Source: Conus ventricosus (taxonomy: Eukaryota > Mollusca > Gastropoda > Neogastropoda > Conidae). From it: DNA of 57,500 bases. The position numbers and the translations under genes are program-made. Under the pieces are notes generated by a model. The model was not told the DNA's origin. It did not search any database and saw nothing but the letters and a program-made list of their open reading frames with translations. The stretch's first letter is position 1, and every line of letters begins with the position of its first letter. Positions 22,561-33,499 of this stretch are shown one piece after another. The stretch covers positions 52,321,313-52,378,812 of the forward strand of contig CM031618.1 of assembly GCA_018398815.1 (NCBI GenBank), read 5' to 3'.

Positions 22561-23732
22561 AGTGCGACTCGAATTCCCTGACCATTGTCAGCACGCAGGT
22601 GCCTGTATGTATAGGGCCTGGTAGATGTACCAATGCATTTTGTAAGAAACCCTGGGGTACAACCCTGTCAAGCAGAATCAAACAAGAATAGAATTCCATC
22701 ATATCACCTTTATCATTCTGATCACCATTGAAGAAAAAAGTCTCCAAATTCTCTTTGGCCTTTGAAGCCATACTGTCATGGCGACCTCATTTTTCATTTC
22801 CTCTCCCCATTATTTTCCTCTGGTGAGTTTATGTTTAAGTTGTCCTATCAGATAGATGTTTGGGTCTGCCAGTGGATGGATCTGGTGGAACCTTCCAGAG
22901 CGGGGACCTCACTCAGTCACATTGAATCTGCGGTGAACCTTGAGCTGCCACAGCTCCAAAGTTCAAAGTGTTACGTTATGACATTTTAAGCGTCTCATTC
23001 CATATGTAAGTGCAACGCTAGTGTTTGATGCAACAAGTCAGATTGAAAACACTTTCAGGCATACCTTGCTTTGCAACTGGACGTCATTGTAGACTGGGAA
23101 AACAGAAATCTTGCAAGTGATCACATGCTTGTGACTTGACCTATAAAAGAAATCAAAACGGCTGGCAACGAGAGCAGTCAGTAAGGCAGCTGGTATGAAT
23201 CTTAAGTCCATCATGTGCCTGTGCCCATCCTAAGGTGCACCCAGTGACGCCATGTATCAGACCTGCCGAGAAAAAGGGAAGGTTCCCACCTAAGAGGCAG
23301 AGACAAAGACTGGGTGCTTGAGGCCAGTGCTGACAGAGATCTCCCCCCATCCTCAGCTGCTTCATTGTGGAACAAACCCTGAGAATCTGACCAGCTGTAT
23401 TCCTGGAGTGTGTGTGGTATGTCAGGTATGCACGGCAAATGTTGGTTACCCACAAACATGACAGCAGCAAAATCATGTTCGTCTTGATCAAGTTTTTTTT
23501 TTTTACTGCTTTTTCCTCCTGTCTTTTCTGTACTTTTTGTTTTGTTTTTTGTTTTGGACAAAATAAGTTCATAGTGTAAAGATTTATGTCATTTCAGTGC
23601 AGTTTAGGCAGCAAATAACTCCTTGAAGCAATTAAAAAAATTTTGTGTGTGCGTAATGTTTTGTCACAAAGAGTAGCAGCATAGCATTGTAGCAAACTGT
23701 AGCACGCTATACCAAAAACATAGCACTTTGCA

Positions 23733-25093
23733 GTTCTACCAGCGGGGTATTTTTGTTAGTAGCAGGGGCTTGGTAGACAGTGGTATCCCAACATGCAGTT
23801 CTACCAGCGGGGTATTTTTGTTAGTAGCAGGGGCTTGGTAGACAGTGGTATCCCAACATGCAGTTCTACCAGCGGGGTATGTTTGTTTGTAGCAGGGGCT
23901 TGGTAGGCAGTGGTATCCCAATATGCAGTTCTACCAGCGGGGTATTTTTGTTAGTAGCAGGGGCTTGGTAGGCAGTGGTATCCCAACATGCAGTTCTACC
24001 AGCGGGGTATTTTTGTTAGTAGCAGGGGCTTGGTAGGCAGTGGTATCCCAACATGCAGTTCTACCAGCGGGGTATTTTTGTTAGTAGCAGGAGCTTGGTA
24101 GACAGTGGTATCCCAACATGCAGTTCTACCAGCGGGGTATTTTTGTTAGTAGCAGGGGCTTGGTAGACAGTGGTATCCCAACATGCAGTTCTACCAGCGG
24201 GGTATTTTTGTTTGTAGCAGGGGCTTGGTAGACAGTGGTATCCCAACATGCAGTTCTGCCAGCGGGGTATTTTTGTTTGTAGCAGGGGCTTGGTAGACAG
24301 TGGTATCCCAACATGCAGTTCTGCCAGCGGGGTATTTTTGTTAGTAGCAGGGGCTTGGTAGACAGTGGTATCCCAACATGCAGTTCTGCCAGCGGGGTAT
24401 TTTTGTTTGTAGGAGGGGCTTGGTAGGCAGTGGTATCCCAACATGCAGTTCTGCCAAAGGGGTATTTTTGTTTGTAGGAGGGGCTTGGTAGACAGTGGTA
24501 TCCCAACATGCAGTTCTGCCAGCGGGGTACTTTTGTTTGTAGCAGGGGCTTGGTAGACAGTGGTATCCCTACATGCAGTTCTGCCAGCGGGGTATTTTTG
24601 TTAGTAGCAGGGGCTTGGTAGACAGTGGTATCCCAACATGCAGTTCTGCCAGCGGGGTATTTTTGTTTGTAGCAGGGGCTTGGTAGACAGTGGTATCCCA
24701 ACATGCAGTTCTGCCAGCGGGATATTTTTGTTTGTAGGAGGGGCTTGGTAGACAGTGGTATCCCAACATGCAGTTCTGCAGCAGCGGGGTATTTTTGTTT
24801 GTAGGAGGGGTTTGGTAGGCAGTGGTATCCCAACATGCAGTTCTGCCAGCGGGGTATTTTTGTTAGTAGCAGGGGCTTGGTAGACAGTGGTATCCCAACA
24901 TGCAGTTCTGCCAGCGGGGTATTTTTGTTTGTAGGAGGGGCTTGGTAGGCAGTGGTATCCCAACATGCAGTTCTGCCAGCGGGGTATTTTTGTTTGTAGG
25001 AGGGGCTTGGTAGGCAGGGGTATCCCAACATGCAGTTCTGCCAGCGGGGTATTTTTGTTTGTAGGAGGGGCTTGGTAGGCAGTGGTATCCCAT
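23733..25093. repeat. 65-bp minisatellite, ~21 copies
   Basis: The unit is CAGTTCTACCAGCGGGGTAT, TTTTGTTAGTAGCAGGGGCT and TGGTAGACAGTGGTATCCCA plus ACATG. Two variants (CTACC/CTGCC and TTAGTAGC/TTTGTAGG) shift in frequency from left to right. The unit has no stop codon in any minus-strand frame, giving long overlapping frames. The array ends 36 bases before a gene 1 exon. Confidence 0.96.
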
Positions 25094-25129
25094 GTGTGTT
25101 GGATCAGAGTTTTCTATGTGACCCCACAG

Positions 25130-25366
25130 GCTCCCGGCACTCCTGCAGAGGTCAAGGACGCCGTGGAAGGGGAGCAGGGGAAGCCGTCGCAGACCACAGA
25201 GGGGTCGTCTGGCGAGGACGCTGGCAGCAAGGAGAACGGGGAAGGCGTGTCGGGAAGTGGTTCTCAGGAGGAGGTGAAGCAGGAGGAGGTGAAGCAGGAG
25301 GAGCAGCAAGATGCAGGGGCTGTTCCATCTGAAGAGGCGCCGGCTGCAGCTCAGACTCCTGAGGAG
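25130..25366 (+). CDS. Gene 1 exon, acidic low-complexity segment
   Basis: The acceptor is GACCCCACAG|GCTCCC and the donor TGAGGAG|GTGAGT, phase 0 at both ends. It encodes a Glu/Gln/Ser/Gly-rich disordered stretch with a duplicated QEEVK (QEEVKQEEVKQEE). The composition suggests a flexible linker between helical parts. Confidence 0.85.
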
Positions 25367-25382
25367 GTGAGTGTTGTGGTTT

Positions 25383-25420
25383 GGTGTGTGTGTTGTGGTG
25401 TGGTATGGTGTTTGTGTGTG

Positions 25421-25474
<54 letters not shown>
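25383..25474. repeat. (GT)n microsatellite just after a splice donor
   Basis: GT-rich sequence begins about 15 bases inside the intron and becomes a pure tract from about 25424. Confidence 0.93.
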
Positions 25475-25476
<2 letters not shown>

Positions 25477-25620
25477 CTCCAGTTTAATAATGGCTGTTCA
25501 CATTATGTGAACTCAGACAAAAAAAGAAACATTTAAAATATCGACATAGCAACAATTTGAAAAAAAATCCAAGAAACATCAAACACAAAGTACAAAGATA
25601 TAACTGCACCTCACTACACG

Positions 25621-25745
25621 TGTGGTGTGGTGTGTGTTGTGTTGTGTCGTGTCGTGTCGTGTCATGTCATGTCGTGTCGTGTCGTGTCGTGTCATGTCAT
25701 GTTGTGTTGTGTATGTATGTATGTGTGTGTCTGTCTGTCTGTCTG
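25621..25745. repeat. (GTGTC)n / (ATGTC)n pentanucleotide repeat
   Basis: Repeats of GTCGT and GTCAT grade into GTAT and GTCT tetranucleotides. Confidence 0.9.
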
Positions 25746-26087
25746 TCTGCCCACAAGATGACTCAAAACCATTTGCATAGATCTTCTAAATTTTTTAGAT
25801 GTTTTGCAGGACCAACATCAACAAGTGATTACAGGCCCATATTTTCAAGACTGACAGAAATGAAAAAAATAAAGCATGCAAAAAAAAACCAAACAAACAA
25901 ACAGAAATCAACGCTGAAACTGTCCTCACAGAAAGAGTGACAACAACATCTGAGACTGAGATAATATTCAGTCACAGACAAGAATGAATTGGCATGGAGG
26001 ATTGGTTTTCTTTTCTTGGATGCTGCTGTCACGCCATGTTGATGTTCACCGTCATGTCACTTCAGTGCCTGTGATTTGTGGTTACAG

Positions 26088-26192
26088 CCCCCCGCGTCGT
26101 CATCCCCCAAAGTGCCCAAGGTGGAGAAAATGGAAGTGCTGGGCGGAGATGAGAACACACATTTGACCGGTCTACAGGACAGCAACCAGCGG
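26088..26192 (+). CDS. Gene 1 exon
   Basis: The acceptor is GTGGTTACAG|CCCCCC and the donor CCAGCGG|GTGAAA, phase 0. It reads PPASSSPKVPKVEKMEVLGG and ends GLQDSNQR. Reading through the donor meets TAA four codons later, so the splice is needed to reach the next exon, which is in phase. Confidence 0.78.
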
Positions 26193-26902
26193 GTGAAAGA
26201 TTAAATTAATAAGAGATTCCTTAACATCAAATGTGCACTCATACAATAAGGCAGATGCTTTGCAATGTGTAGAAAATGATGCTTGCATACACGTGCTCAG
26301 AGCGATACAAGTACAAATGAGCTGCACACACACAACAGTACATGCAACACGCCTTGCATGCACACGCATCCACATGCAAACTTGAGAATTTTCTCCAAAT
26401 CAGAATGATTGGATGTGTGTGTGTATCTTTTAAAGCTTTAAAGGGATGCAGTTTATGATCACATGAGCAAAACTGACCTAAATCTCAGCTTGGCGACATT
26501 TTGAGAAAACAGAGTTTACCTTGTTGTGTTGTGCTCTGTGATTATGTTGTTTACTCAGCAAGTGAATGATGTCAATTCCATTGTCTTTACCAGGGTTTTT
26601 TTGTTTTCAAATTTCAAAATATGACAATTCTACGACTGAAACCGATCACACAATCAGAGCTTTAATAGTATACGTCTCCTCACGTCATCCATGCTTGCTG
26701 TTGATGCCTGAACAGACACTGAATAAATTCAGCAGGAAATAGGCATTCTCTGAGAGACTTTTGCTGTATGTGTTGGCACTTAAATTCATAGTAAATGTAT
26801 GTGTGCTTTGTGTATGTGTGTGCCTTGCACTCCCATCCAGTCATGATGATAATGAGTTTTCTTTATCAATACATTATTATCACCATGTTGTTGTTATTAT
26901 AG

Positions 26903-27330
26903 GAACCACAGTGGTGCAGTGGTTAAAGGTTACAGTGTGTGAGGCCATGGGTTTGAATCCTATCAGAGCCATTCATTTTGTAGGATTTTTAAACCCGGTC
27001 AGCTCCTGCCAAGAGCTATGGGCACAAATATGAAGACTGGAAGCACACAGCTGATTTGATCCACGAAATGGCTACGTCTCCAAAAATGTCGCTTAAATTT
27101 CATAAGCAGCACCGCAGGTGTCTGTGTCTCTCTGGTTGCACCAGGATGTCTTGTAAATGGAAGTCTAAAGCACAGCCCCATCTTGTAAGCTCAGACCATT
27201 ACTGAAGTGACTCAGTGGTAGTGCAGTGTCTCCTCCAGTGGGTTCCCTTATGAAGACTTTATACGATTGCTTCCTGTCGACTGTGGGTACTGAAACTGAG
27301 ATGAGCCTGGGTGTGGTTTTGTGAGGGGCG
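26903..27330 (+). mobile_element. SINE, family B
   Basis: The head has GTGGTGCAGTGGTTAAAGGT and GGGTTTGAATCCTATCAG. The body contains CTCCAGTGGGTTCCCTTATG, which corresponds to TTCCAGTGGGTTGCCTCTTG in the minus-strand copy at 43480. It ends about 115 bases before the next gene 1 exon. Confidence 0.75.
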
Positions 27331-27447
27331 CTTGAATGAGTGGCATGGAGAAATGGCTTGGAAATTGAGACCAAAAAAACCAGAAGGGTTATTATCTTCA
27401 TAAGATGCCTATGAAAGTTGTGGACGTTGTGGTTCCTCTGGTTGCAG

Positions 27448-27545
27448 GAGATGGTGATGACCCCTGTGAAGGCGGCAGGTGCCCCAGACACCAAGAAAGC
27501 CTTTGAGGCCCTGGCCGCTGTCAACGCTCTGCAGGATCAGCTTCT
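27448..27545 (+). CDS. Gene 1 exon
   Basis: The acceptor is CTGGTTGCAG|GAGATG and the donor CAGCTTCT|GTGAGT, phase 2. It encodes PVKAAGAPDTKKAFEALAAV and NALQDQLL, the start of a coiled coil that continues in the exon at 31364. Its donor and last five exonic bases are the start of a tandem repeat. Confidence 0.88.
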
Positions 27546-27866
27546 GTGAGTCGTCTGTCGGGAAGATCATTGAGAATAGGAACTTGATGAAAATCTTCTG
27601 CGAGTCGTCTGTCGGGAAGATCATTGAGAATAGGAAACTTGATGAAAATCTTCTGTGAGTCGTCTGTCGGGAAGATCATTGAGAATAGGAACTTGATGAA
27701 AATCTTCTGTGAGTCGTCTGTCGGGAAGATCATTGAGAATAGGAACTTGATGAAAATCTTCTGTGAGTCGTCTGTCAGAAGATCATTGAGAATAGGAACT
27801 TGATGAAAATCTTCTGTGAGTCGTCTGTCAGAAGATCATTGAGAATAGGAACTTGATGAAAATCAC
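27541..27866. repeat. 54-bp minisatellite that copies a 5' splice site, 6 copies
   Basis: The unit is CTTCTGTGAGTCGTCTGTCG, GGAAGATCATTGAGAATAGG and AACTTGATGAAAAT. Copies start at 27541, 27595, 27650, 27704, 27758 and 27811. The first contains the exon end and true donor. Four others keep CTTCT|GTGAGT intact, and the second has GCGAGT. Reading through the true donor meets TGA at once. Confidence 0.95.
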
Positions 27867-27908
27867 GGACCTGATCAGAAGATGTTGCTGTTAATGGTGC
27901 ATGGAGAA

Positions 27909-27934
27909 GAAAAAAAAAAAAAAAAAAAAAAAAA
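27909..27934. repeat. Poly-A run
   Basis: About 26 consecutive A bases, followed by GGGGG. No LINE or SINE body was recognised upstream. Confidence 0.9.
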
Positions 27935-28227
27935 GGGGGTACATAAGTGGTAAAGACTCCTTTCCTAGGTGCCAGCTGTTTAAAGACAACCTGTATCCTG
28001 AATCATTTTTGCATCGGAGGCAGAGCTGCCAAGGCTACAAAATCCCAAATGTAGCATTTTGACCATTTAAGTGCAGCATTTCACATTTAAGGGCAGCGCT
28101 TGTATGTGATATCACCAAACTGTAATGGGGAGTTGTTGTTGTTGTGTTGTTGTTGTTGTTTTTGTTGTTTTTTGTCAGTTTTGCTGGTTTCTGCTTCGAA
28201 AGTAACTCTATGGTGTCTCCAGTGTCT

Positions 28228-28440
28228 GACAAGTCAGCACGTTCAGTTGCACCTGACAAGTCAGCACGTTCAGTTGCACCTGACAAGTCAGCCGTTCAGT
28301 TGCACCTGACAAGTCAGCACGTTCAGTTGCACCTGACAAGTCAGCACGTTCAGTTGCACCTGACAGTCAGCACGTTCAGTTGCACCTGACAAGTCAGCAC
28401 GTTCAGTTGCACTGACAAGTCAGCACGTTCAGTTGCACTG
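28228..28440. repeat. 27-bp minisatellite, ~8 copies
   Basis: The unit TGACAAGTCAGCACGTTCAG plus TTGCACC repeats with small deletions. The 27-base period keeps a reading frame open over short stretches only. Confidence 0.94.
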
Positions 28441-29584
28441 GCTTTGCAAAAAGGTGATGGGGGACTAAGAAGAGGACATCTTGCTAATGATCATGTGGAG
28501 CTTGAACACAAAAATCAAAATGGTCGACATGAACGGTTGTAAGATGGCAAATTACAGTAATCTCAGAGATTTTTCTTATGCCTTTCTTCTCCTTCATAAT
28601 AAACTTGGCATTTTTTTCAAAAAGGAATACGTCTCCAGTTTAAAGATCTCTGTTGTCTCAGTTCCATTGAAACTTCTGTCAGGACCGTGAGGCAGGGGTT
28701 TTCCTGCAGTTATTGTTTGGGGTCACGGCGTTTCATCACAGTGTGTAGCACATAGCATTGCCAACAAAACTGTAGTATGCTACACCAAAGTGTAGCACCT
28801 GGCCGCTCTGCAGAGGTCAAGTGGATTTCATTGGACAGAAGCATGAGTCAGAGGCTGGGTTGTCTAACCTTTGTTTTTTATTTATGTCTCTTGAAATATC
28901 TGTTGTGTAAATATCTGTTGGACTAGGCAAATCACTGAAGTCTGTAGACTTTCCCCTGGTTGGTAAAATATCAAGAGCTCAGTTCAACTGCTGCATTCTG
29001 TCTGTATGAGTTACTGTTTTGTTTTATGTTTGTTTTAAAGTATATATTTTATGTTTGTTTTAAGGTGTGTATTTTTTGTTGTTTCTGTGTACCATTAAAT
29101 GGCATTTGTGATGGATAAGTGCGTATTATTTAAAAACTGTGTTAAGAAATGTAAAGAAGAAAGTATTCTTGTTTTCCTTGTCAATAGAAAGCTTGTAATT
29201 TGGATTTCTAAACTTTTACTCGATGATGAACAGTGGGGACATGATAACAGTAATATTAGTATTTACAATAGATATGTCCATATGACCATCATAAATCCTC
29301 ACAGAATTAGTCTTTTGATGGATTTCTTTTTCTATAGATCAATAATCTAACGTTGACAAAGAGATTTTTTTTAAGGCTTCTAAAGGGACACAGTTTTCAT
29401 GGGAGATTCCACTGTATTTTTTAAAAAATGAGGATGACAATGGGAGGAGGATAAATACAATATGAAAAAAAGAACCGCCCGTATTGTTGGCAGAATTAAG
29501 GACATGACTGCATCACAAAATGATGAATAATCACCAGTGTGATGCTGCCAGGCCAGGTGAGCAGACAGGATGTATGGTTGAAAA

Positions 29585-29985
29585 TGTCAGGTCTCTCCTA
29601 TAGGATGACTGGTTGGAAATGTCAGGTCTCTCCTATAGGATGACTGGTTGGAAATGTTCAGGCCTCTCCTATAGGATGACTGGTTGGAAATGTTCAGGTC
29701 TCTCCTATAGGATGTATGGTTGGAAATGTCAGGTCTCTCTTATAGGATGTATGGTTGGAAATGTCAGGTCTCTCTATAGGATGACTGGTTGGAAATGTCA
29801 GGTCTCTCCTATAGGATGACTGGTTGGAAATGTTCAGGTCTCTCCTATAGGATGTATGGTTGGAAATGTCAGGTCTCTCTTATAGGATGACTGGTTGGAA
29901 ATGTCAGGTCTCTCCTATAGGATGACTGGTTGGAAATGTCAGGTCTCTCCTATAGGATGACTGGTTGGAAATGTCAGGTCTCTCT
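29585..29985. repeat. 35-bp minisatellite, ~12 copies
   Basis: The unit is ATGACTGGTTGGAAATGTCA plus GGTCTCTCCTATAGG. ACTGG and TATGG variants are interspersed, and some copies have an extra T (ATGTTCAGG). Confidence 0.94.
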
Positions 29986-30162
29986 GTCACAGAATGGATC
30001 AGGGGAGAAGCATGTTGACACGTGGAAGATGGAGAACTCAGAGCCAGTACAACCTGCACGCAATAAAGGGCTTGAGAAACTGGAAACAGTTCAGTTCAGA
30101 TTGTCTGTGGTATTCAGATCTCTCCATCACAGATGATGCAAGCAGCTACAAGGAGAAAGGTC

Positions 30163-30350
30163 TTAGCACTAATAACCACCAAAGTGTAAGCCATACTTCA
30201 CATGACCTATGGCTAGTCATGGAATGGTTTTAGTACTAATAACCACCAAAGTGTAAGCCATACTTCACATGACCTATGGCTAGTCATAGAATGGTGTTAG
30301 TACTAATAACCACCAAAGTGTAAGCCATACTTCACATGATCTGTGGCTAT
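30163..30350. repeat. ~67-bp minisatellite, almost 3 copies
   Basis: TTAGTACTAATAACCACCAA, AGTGTAAGCCATACTTCACA and TGACCTATGGCTAGTCAT recur, with decay in the third copy. Confidence 0.92.
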
Positions 30351-30972
30351 TCATATTGCAGCTGTTTTTTGTTTTTTTAAACCAAAAGTTGCATGACAGT
30401 TTGAAGATTTTACTATCAGTTTCCAGATTCTGTACAATGGGTTGTATTAGTGTCAGTGAAAATAATTGACCATTTCATTTGACATCTGAAAATCATGTGT
30501 TCCACAGTTTTACTCTGTTAATTATTGTAACAGAGTGTCTTACATGGGCTATCAGTGTATCAGCCTTTTCACAAGACTTTTGTTTGCAAACAAAATTTTT
30601 CCAGTGCATGAAGTATTTCTTGTAGAGGGAATTGTAATAGATAATGTGCACATTTATTTTTGTATCCTTGCCACTTGTTCTGCACGACATTCAGCTTATT
30701 CATTCCACTTCACACACAATGTGATGGAAGTGAACAGATGTCTACACCTATACCTTGAGATGTACAGTGTATCAACAATTTGCTTTCATCAAATAAATCA
30801 TTCTAGCGTCACAGTGTTGTAATCACTGCGAACAAGACTTAGATATAGCAGAAAGAATACTACAGAAAGACATTGGTGTGTAATGTACACTAGTCATCAT
30901 ATATATATAGCTTTAAAGTTCGCTGTAGATACTGACAACTGTCTTCTCACTCTGTTTGCTCCGCCTTGGCTT

Positions 30973-31095
30973 AAGGCTGTGTCAGGCCAATTGACATAGG
31001 CCAGAACACCAAGGCTACATCAAAATGGTGTTATGCTGTGTCAGGCCAATTGACATAGGCCAGAACACCAAGGCTACATCAAAATGGGTGTTATG
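30973..31095. repeat. ~60-bp direct duplication
   Basis: GCTGTGTCAGGCCAATTGAC, ATAGGCCAGAACACCAAGGC and TACATCAAAATGG are present twice in tandem. Confidence 0.9.
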
Positions 31096-31363
31096 CTCTG
31101 CATACTTACGAGGGGATTGTCTTCAGTTGTGACAAGCTCTAGCATCACATTATCAATCTCCAAAATCCCCCGAAGTCGGAGTGTGGCTGCCCATGTGGCA
31201 GGGTAATCAAAAATGGTCACACACTTAATGTTCTCATCCCAGCTGATGCATTTGTACCATAATGTTCAAGTACTTTGGCTGTTCAGATGATCCCTGGAGT
31301 CTTTTAGCAGGGTACGACACAACAACAACTCTGTTTGCTTTTTGCTTTATATCCCTCTTTCAG

Positions 31364-31472
31364 AATGACTGAGCATCGTGCCCAGGAAGCTGAGGAGAGA
31401 GCGTCTGCTGCAGAGGCTGATCTGGCTTCAGCACAGGAAATGGTTCGCTCCTTGCAGAAACAGCTGGAGAAG
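31364..31472 (+). CDS. Gene 1 exon, coiled coil
   Basis: The acceptor is CCCTCTTTCAG|A and the donor TGGAGAAG|GTGTGT. The first base completes the Leu codon split at 27545. It reads MTEHRAQEAEERASAAEADL, then VRSLQKQLEK, an uninterrupted Ala/Glu-rich coiled coil. It ends in phase 0. The following intron starts with GT-rich repeats. Confidence 0.88.
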
Positions 31473-31519
31473 GTGTGTGACTCCTGAGTGTTTGAGTGGG
31501 TGTTGGGGTGTACATGTGT

Positions 31520-31671
31520 ATATTGTGGTGTGGTGTGGTGTGGTGTGGTATGTGTGTGTGTGTGGATGTGTGTGTGTGTATGTGATGTGTGGTGAGTGTG
31601 TGATGTTTGTATGTGTGATGTATGGGTGTATGTTTGTGTGTGTGTGTATGTGTGTGTGTGTGTTCATGTGC

Positions 31672-31707
<36 letters not shown>

Positions 31708-31710
31708 GTA
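31520..31710. repeat. GT-rich microsatellite
   Basis: Imperfect GT/GTAT/GTGG repeats grade into a pure GT block ending near 31702. Confidence 0.9.
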
Positions 31711-32041
31711 AGGGAGAAAGATTCAAGGTTGGAAGAGCACATAATTTTCCATTTATCTGAGGTTCCCTTTCATTCCAGGTGAACGTCTTATGATCACAGT
31801 CATGGCATATCATTCTTTGTCTGTCTTGTTTGTGGTGGAGGATGTTACGGATACGTGTAAAATGCATGAGTGAGTGTCATGTGTTGGGAGAGAAACCGAG
31901 ATGATACACCTGGAGTGTTGGTTCAGTGTTTTGCAGAGACATGGACCATGTGTGAGAGAGTAGGGAGTAGAGATGTGATGGGTGCCCAGATGAGATGAGG
32001 GAGGTTGAAATAAGGTGTTTGTTTGGGGAGGGTTAGGTTAG

Positions 32042-32255
32042 AGAGGGGGGGGGGGGGGGGGGGGGTAAGGGTGAAAGAAAGTGGTAGGAGACGAGGAGGG
32101 GAGTAGGCTGTGGAGGAAGCTGTGGGGGTCCGGGAGGGGTGGGAGAGATGTGGGGGTCCGGGAGGGGTGGGAGAGATGTGGGGGTCCGGGAGGGGTGGGA
32201 GAGATGTGGGGGTCCCGGGGGGTGGGAGAGATGTGGGGGTCGGAGGTGGGGAGAT
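32042..32255. repeat. Poly-G run and 28-bp G-rich repeat
   Basis: A G-run (32046-32065) is followed by about five copies of GTGGGGGTCCGGGAGGGGTG plus GGAGAGAT. The plus strand is nearly all purine. Confidence 0.9.
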
Positions 32256-32615
32256 GTGGGATGATGAGGGAGCAGGTGGAAAAACGATCGGAGTGTTGAA
32301 CAAGCTATGTGCTAGGTTGGGTGCATGTGTGTTGAGGTGCATGTAGGTGTGTGTGCTGTTTGTTTCAGTGGTGACTTGATGTGTACATGTTTGTATCGTG
32401 CATCTCTTTCTGTTATTACATGAAGGTAGATTAAAATAGAAATGCATGTCTCAAGAATTATGTCATGAATAAAAATCAATTTTCCTGTTTTTGTTTATTT
32501 GTTCGTATCTTTCTTTTAATCGTAACAAAAAATAGTAACATAATTCATTTTAGCCTGTTACAAAGTTACCAGTAAGTTACAACACTGCTGAAAAAAGGTC
32601 AACTGACGGTAAAAG

Positions 32616-32821
32616 AAGAACACCATGTCTGATCAAACAAAGGCCACACTTCCGACGGAGGAGTCCACCGTGAGCGCTGTACCCAGCGTGACCTCTCCTG
32701 CACCCACACCCAGCCAGTCTGTAGCCTCCCCCGACAGGCGGCGAGCGCCGACACCACCAGGAGCGACTCCAAGAAGAAAGACCCTCGCACCAAGTCCTCG
32801 GGCAAAAGCAAAAAGAAGTAG
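32616..32821 (+). CDS. Gene 1 terminal exon (frameshifted)
   Basis: From an ATG at 32625 the frame reads MSDQTKATLPTEESTVSAVP and then a Ser/Pro/Thr-rich part, clearly coding in composition. Past a C-run at 32728-32732 the natural reading moves to another frame, which gives ADTTRSDSKKKDPRTKSSGK and a Lys-rich end at TAG 32819-32821. One indel in the C-run explains both halves. The acceptor is uncertain: the available AGs near 32598-32633 lack a good pyrimidine tract. The start given assumes AAAAG|AAG. Confidence 0.6.
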
Positions 32822-33499
32822 ACTCTGAATTCCTACGGACATACGGAAATAGATACAGCTGTGATGACTCGCTTTATCAATTTGGTTGCCAAAGTGACTG
32901 TGGCCAAAGTTACAACAGGACCATGCATTCTAGTAGTGTTAAGTAGATGTGTAGGTATACGAAAAAGATGACATTATTTATTATGAGTATGGATCTTAGT
33001 ACAAGGGGTACATCCAGCATATCCACAGGAATTTTTTATCTTTTTTTTTTTTAGTAAGGTCCCCCAGGGTGTGATGGTCAGTAAATCTGGTGACAGGTCA
33101 GACTAGGTTAAAGTAAAAAACCTAAAAGAAGCTGAATATTCTGAAATGTTGTCAATGAGAGGGGGCTTCAGGAGAGAGGGCTCATAGGATCACATCTTGA
33201 TGGCAGTATGAAAGGTGGTAGCATTGTGTCTGTATCCAAACTTTTTCTGTGATCACCCTTTTTACAACGTTTTAGGGAATCAGGAAGATTGGATGTTTTG
33301 TGGACAGATTTCTTCACAAGATCAGAGTACTCTTGTGATGCCACGATTTTCATTCAATAGAGAAATTAATTTCTTTTTGAAGGTAAAATTATCTGCTTGC
33401 CATTTCAAAGAAAAACCTTTGGTGTGCCAGAGGGAAACGGATGGTCCACCTTTAATGCTTTTTAATTTAGGTCCATCATCGACAGTCTGACATATTAGC
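32822..33499 (+). other. Probable 3' UTR or flank of gene 1
   Basis: AT-rich sequence with no convincing exon. No AATAAA close to the stop codon was found. The first plus-strand AATAAA I see downstream is at 36002-36007, beyond two repeat arrays. Confidence 0.45.

Noticed and set aside
17735..25093. CRISPR-like arrays
   Set aside because: The repeats are head-to-tail without unique spacers of constant length, and the setting is a eukaryotic gene with introns.
26088..26205. End of gene 1 at TAA 26202-26204
   Set aside because: A donor at 26193 allows in-phase joining to three further exons with coherent coiled-coil sequence and a better C-terminus.
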